The position numbers were made by a program, and so were the translations under genes. Source: Streptomyces sp. H39-S7 (lineage in GTDB: Bacteria; Actinomycetota; Actinomycetes; Streptomycetales; Streptomycetaceae). Taken from it: a stretch of DNA of 64,000 nucleotides. Of the stretch, positions 62,183 to 64,000 are shown piece by piece (positions within the stretch are counted from its first letter, which is position 1; every line of letters starts with the position of its first letter). The notes under the pieces were generated by a model that saw only the letters and a program-made list of their open reading frames with translations, did no database searches and was not told the origin of the DNA. The stretch is taken from positions 1 through 64,000 of the forward strand of contig NZ_JAPVLU010000041.1 of NCBI RefSeq assembly GCF_027158205.1, read 5' to 3'.

Positions 62183-63021
62183 CCTCGGCGATGTTGCCCG
62201 GCAGGCCGCAGGCGACGGTCGGCGGCCCCGCGACGGCGCGTGCCGTCTGCGTCCTGGCCCCGAACCCGTCGCCGATGACCCTGGACGGCACCAACACCTG
62301 GCTGCTGTCGGAGCCCGGATCCGAGCTCGCGGTCGTCGTCGACCCGGGCCCGCTCGACGAAGCGCACCTGCGCAACGTCGTCGCGACCGCCGAGGCGGCC
62401 GGCAAGCGCGTGGCGCTGACGCTCCTCACGCACGGCCACCCCGACCACGCGGAGGGCGCCGCCCGCTTCGCGGAGCTGACGGGGACGGACGTCCGGGCGC
62501 TCGACCCGGCGCTGCGGCTGGGCGAGGAGGGGCTGGCGGCGGGTGACGTCATCACCACCGGCGGCCTGGAGCTGCGGGTGGTGGCCACACCCGGTCACAC
62601 CTCGGACTCGCTCTCCTTCCACCTGCCGGCCGACGGCGCCGTCCTGACCGGCGACACGGTGCTGGGGCGCGGCACGACGATCGTGGTGCACCCGGACGGC
62701 CGGCTCGGCGACTACCTCGACTCCCTGCGCCGCCTGCAGGCCATGACGATGGACGGCGGTGTCGACACGGTGCTGCCCGGCCACGGCCCGGTGCTGGAGG
62801 ACGCGCGCGGCGCCGTCGAGTACTACCTCGCGCACCGCGCGAGCCGGCTGGCGCAGGTGGAGACCGCCGTGGAGGCGGGCCGGCTGACGCCCGCGCAGGT
62901 GGTCGCGCACGTCTACCACGACGTCGACCGGTCGCTGTGGCCCGCGGCGGAGCTGTCGGTGCGGGCGCAGCTGGACTATCTGCGGGAGCACGGGCTGATC
63001 GAGGACCGGCGGGTCGACTGA
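62179..63021 (+). CDS. Metallo-beta-lactamase fold hydrolase
   Basis: 280 residues. Zinc-binding HxHxDH is THGHPDHAEG (His85, His87, Asp89, His90), further ligands in TPGHTSDS and GHGPV. Close to the LACTB2-like group with a C-terminal winged-helix-like end (AHVYHDVDRSLWPAAE). Starts at ATG overlapping the NUDIX stop and ends one base into the P450 start. Confidence 0.92.
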   Translation: MTSAMLPGRPQATVGGPATARAVCVLAPNPSPMTLDGTNTWLLSEPGSELAVVVDPGPLDEAHLRNVVATAEAAGKRVALTLLTHGHPDHAEGAARFAELTGTDVRALDPALRLGEEGLAAGDVITTGGLELRVVATPGHTSDSLSFHLPADGAVLTGDTVLGRGTTIVVHPDGRLGDYLDSLRRLQAMTMDGGVDTVLPGHGPVLEDARGAVEYYLAHRASRLAQVETAVEAGRLTPAQVVAHVYHDVDRSLWPAAELSVRAQLDYLREHGLIEDRRVD

Positions 63022-64000
63022 TGGGGAACCCGGGCACGGCCGCCTCGGCGGCCGGGGAGTTCGACCCGTGGTCCGCCGCGTTCGTCGCGGACCCCTATCC
63101 GGTGTACGCGGGACTGCGTGCCGCGGGCCGCGCGCACTGGTTCGAGCCGACCCGGCAGTGGCTGATCCCGCACTACGACGACGTGAGCGCGCTGTTGCGC
63201 GACCGCCGTCTCGGGCGGACGTATCTGCACCGCTTCACCCACGAGGAGTTCGGCCGCGAGGCGCCCCCGGCCGGTCACGAGCCCTTCCACGTCCTCAACG
63301 ACAACGGCCTGCTCGACCTGGAGGCCCCCGACCACACGCGGATCCGCCGACTGGTCGCGAAGGCGTTCACCCCGCGCACCGTCGAGCGGCTCGCGCCGAC
63401 CGTCGAGCGGCTGGCCGCCGAGCTGGTCGACGGCCTGTACGCGGACGGCGGCGGCGACCTGCTGGCCCGGGTCGCGGAACCGCTGCCCGTCGCGGTCATC
63501 GCGGAGATGCTGGGCATCCCGCCGGGCGACCGGCAGCCGCTGCGGCCCTGGTCGGCGGATATCTGCGGGATGTTCGAACTCAATCCGGACGAGGAGACCG
63601 CGCGGCGCGCCGTGCGGGCGAGCGAGGAGTTCTCGGCCTACTTGCGCGGACTGATCGCCGAGCGCCGCCGCGCGCCGGGCGAGGACCTGATCAGCGCCCT
63701 GATCGCCGCGCACGAGGACGGGGACACCCTCAGCGAGCAGGAGATGGTCTCCACCTGCGTGCTGCTGCTCAACGCCGGGCACGAGGCGACGGTGAACACC
63801 ACGGCGAACGGCTGGTTCACCCTCTTCCGTCACCCCGACCAGCTCGCTCTGCTCCGCGCGGAACCCGGGCTGCTCCGCGACGCCGTCGAGGAGCTGCTGC
63901 GCCACGACACGCCGCTGCAGATGTTCGAGCGGTGGGTACTGGACGACATCCAGGTCGGCGACACGGTGATCCCGCGGGGTTCCGAGGTCGCGCTGCTCTT
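63021..64000 (+). CDS. Cytochrome P450, cut by the window end
   Basis: 326 residues visible of an expected 400-420. The I-helix oxygen-binding region reads LLLNAGHEATVNTT and the ExxR motif is EELLR in the K helix; the haem-binding Cys lies beyond the window. N-terminus DPWSAAFVADPYPVYAGLRA is typical of bacterial soluble P450s. ATG overlaps the previous stop (TGATG), so it is in the NUDIX/hydrolase transcript. Substrate unknown. Confidence 0.92.
   Translation, partial: MGNPGTAASAAGEFDPWSAAFVADPYPVYAGLRAAGRAHWFEPTRQWLIPHYDDVSALLRDRRLGRTYLHRFTHEEFGREAPPAGHEPFHVLNDNGLLDLEAPDHTRIRRLVAKAFTPRTVERLAPTVERLAAELVDGLYADGGGDLLARVAEPLPVAVIAEMLGIPPGDRQPLRPWSADICGMFELNPDEETARRAVRASEEFSAYLRGLIAERRRAPGEDLISALIAAHEDGDTLSEQEMVSTCVLLLNAGHEATVNTTANGWFTLFRHPDQLALLRAEPGLLRDAVEELLRHDTPLQMFERWVLDDIQVGDTVIPRGSEVALL

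Overview
The window is high-GC actinobacterial DNA and almost certainly a Streptomyces chromosome. It carries a WblA-type WhiB protein, a SigE-family sigma factor, paired ArsA-like ATPases next to wblA, an LAxTG-anchored surface protein and many GTG starts. The backbone is 9.74-25.3 kb and 51.2-64.0 kb. Two integrated mobile elements interrupt it, each ending in the 3' part of a tRNA gene.

Element 1 (window start to about 9.75 kb) is the right part of an actinomycete integrative and conjugative element (AICE) in a tRNA-Ser(GGA) gene. It encodes an FtsK/TraB-type double-stranded-DNA translocase followed by a GCTAGC repeat cluster (candidate clt), small transfer/spread membrane proteins, a solitary cytosine methyltransferase and a Prim-Pol. 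A DUF3987 Rep-like protein, a 232-bp nested palindrome (candidate origin or control region), Xis and Int follow. Its left end is outside the window.

Backbone block A (9.74-23.65 kb) holds tRNA-Ser, the SRP RNA, dnaX, ybaB, recR and a DUF5063 gene. Then come aspartokinase (with a strong internal start for its regulatory subunit) and asd, a SigE-type sigma factor with a membrane partner, SURF1, an S9 peptidase and two methyltransferases. An AAA ATPase/DUF234-like gene with an AT-rich palindromic promoter (23.8-25.3 kb) looks like accessory DNA.

Element 2 (25,461-51,213) is a 25.7-kb integrative mobilizable element bounded by a perfect 44-bp direct repeat of the tRNA-Pro(CGG) 3' end. From left to right it carries an ion-transport operon (cation/proton antiporter, CBS protein, ArsB/NhaD permease, small membrane protein, STAS protein), an LAETG surface protein, an NfeD-flotillin pair and a PucR-type regulator. 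Next is an apparently biosynthetic operon of DUF6415 protein, small membrane protein, B12-type radical SAM enzyme, aldo/keto reductase and CYTH protein, divergent from an HTH-TPR regulator. The core module is a MobA relaxase, MobC, a DUF2637 protein, a ten-copy iteron array, a DnaB-like helicase, an XRE repressor-like gene, Xis and Int. A two-block control sequence is duplicated upstream of both the helicase and xis at the same spacing, so one regulator may couple replication and excision. An integrase C-terminal remnant and repeated hairpin/arm modules show that this tRNA-Pro site has been used more than once.

Backbone block B (51.2-64 kb) holds tRNA-Pro, a metallophosphoesterase overlapping two tandem ATP-grasp genes, a GatB/YqeY protein, a bifunctional penicillin-binding protein and wblA. 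It continues with the ArsA-like pair, a tightly coupled run (DUF4177, RidA, NUDIX, metallo-beta-lactamase fold) and a cytochrome P450 cut by the window end. Family assignments come from reading motifs; no database search was run.
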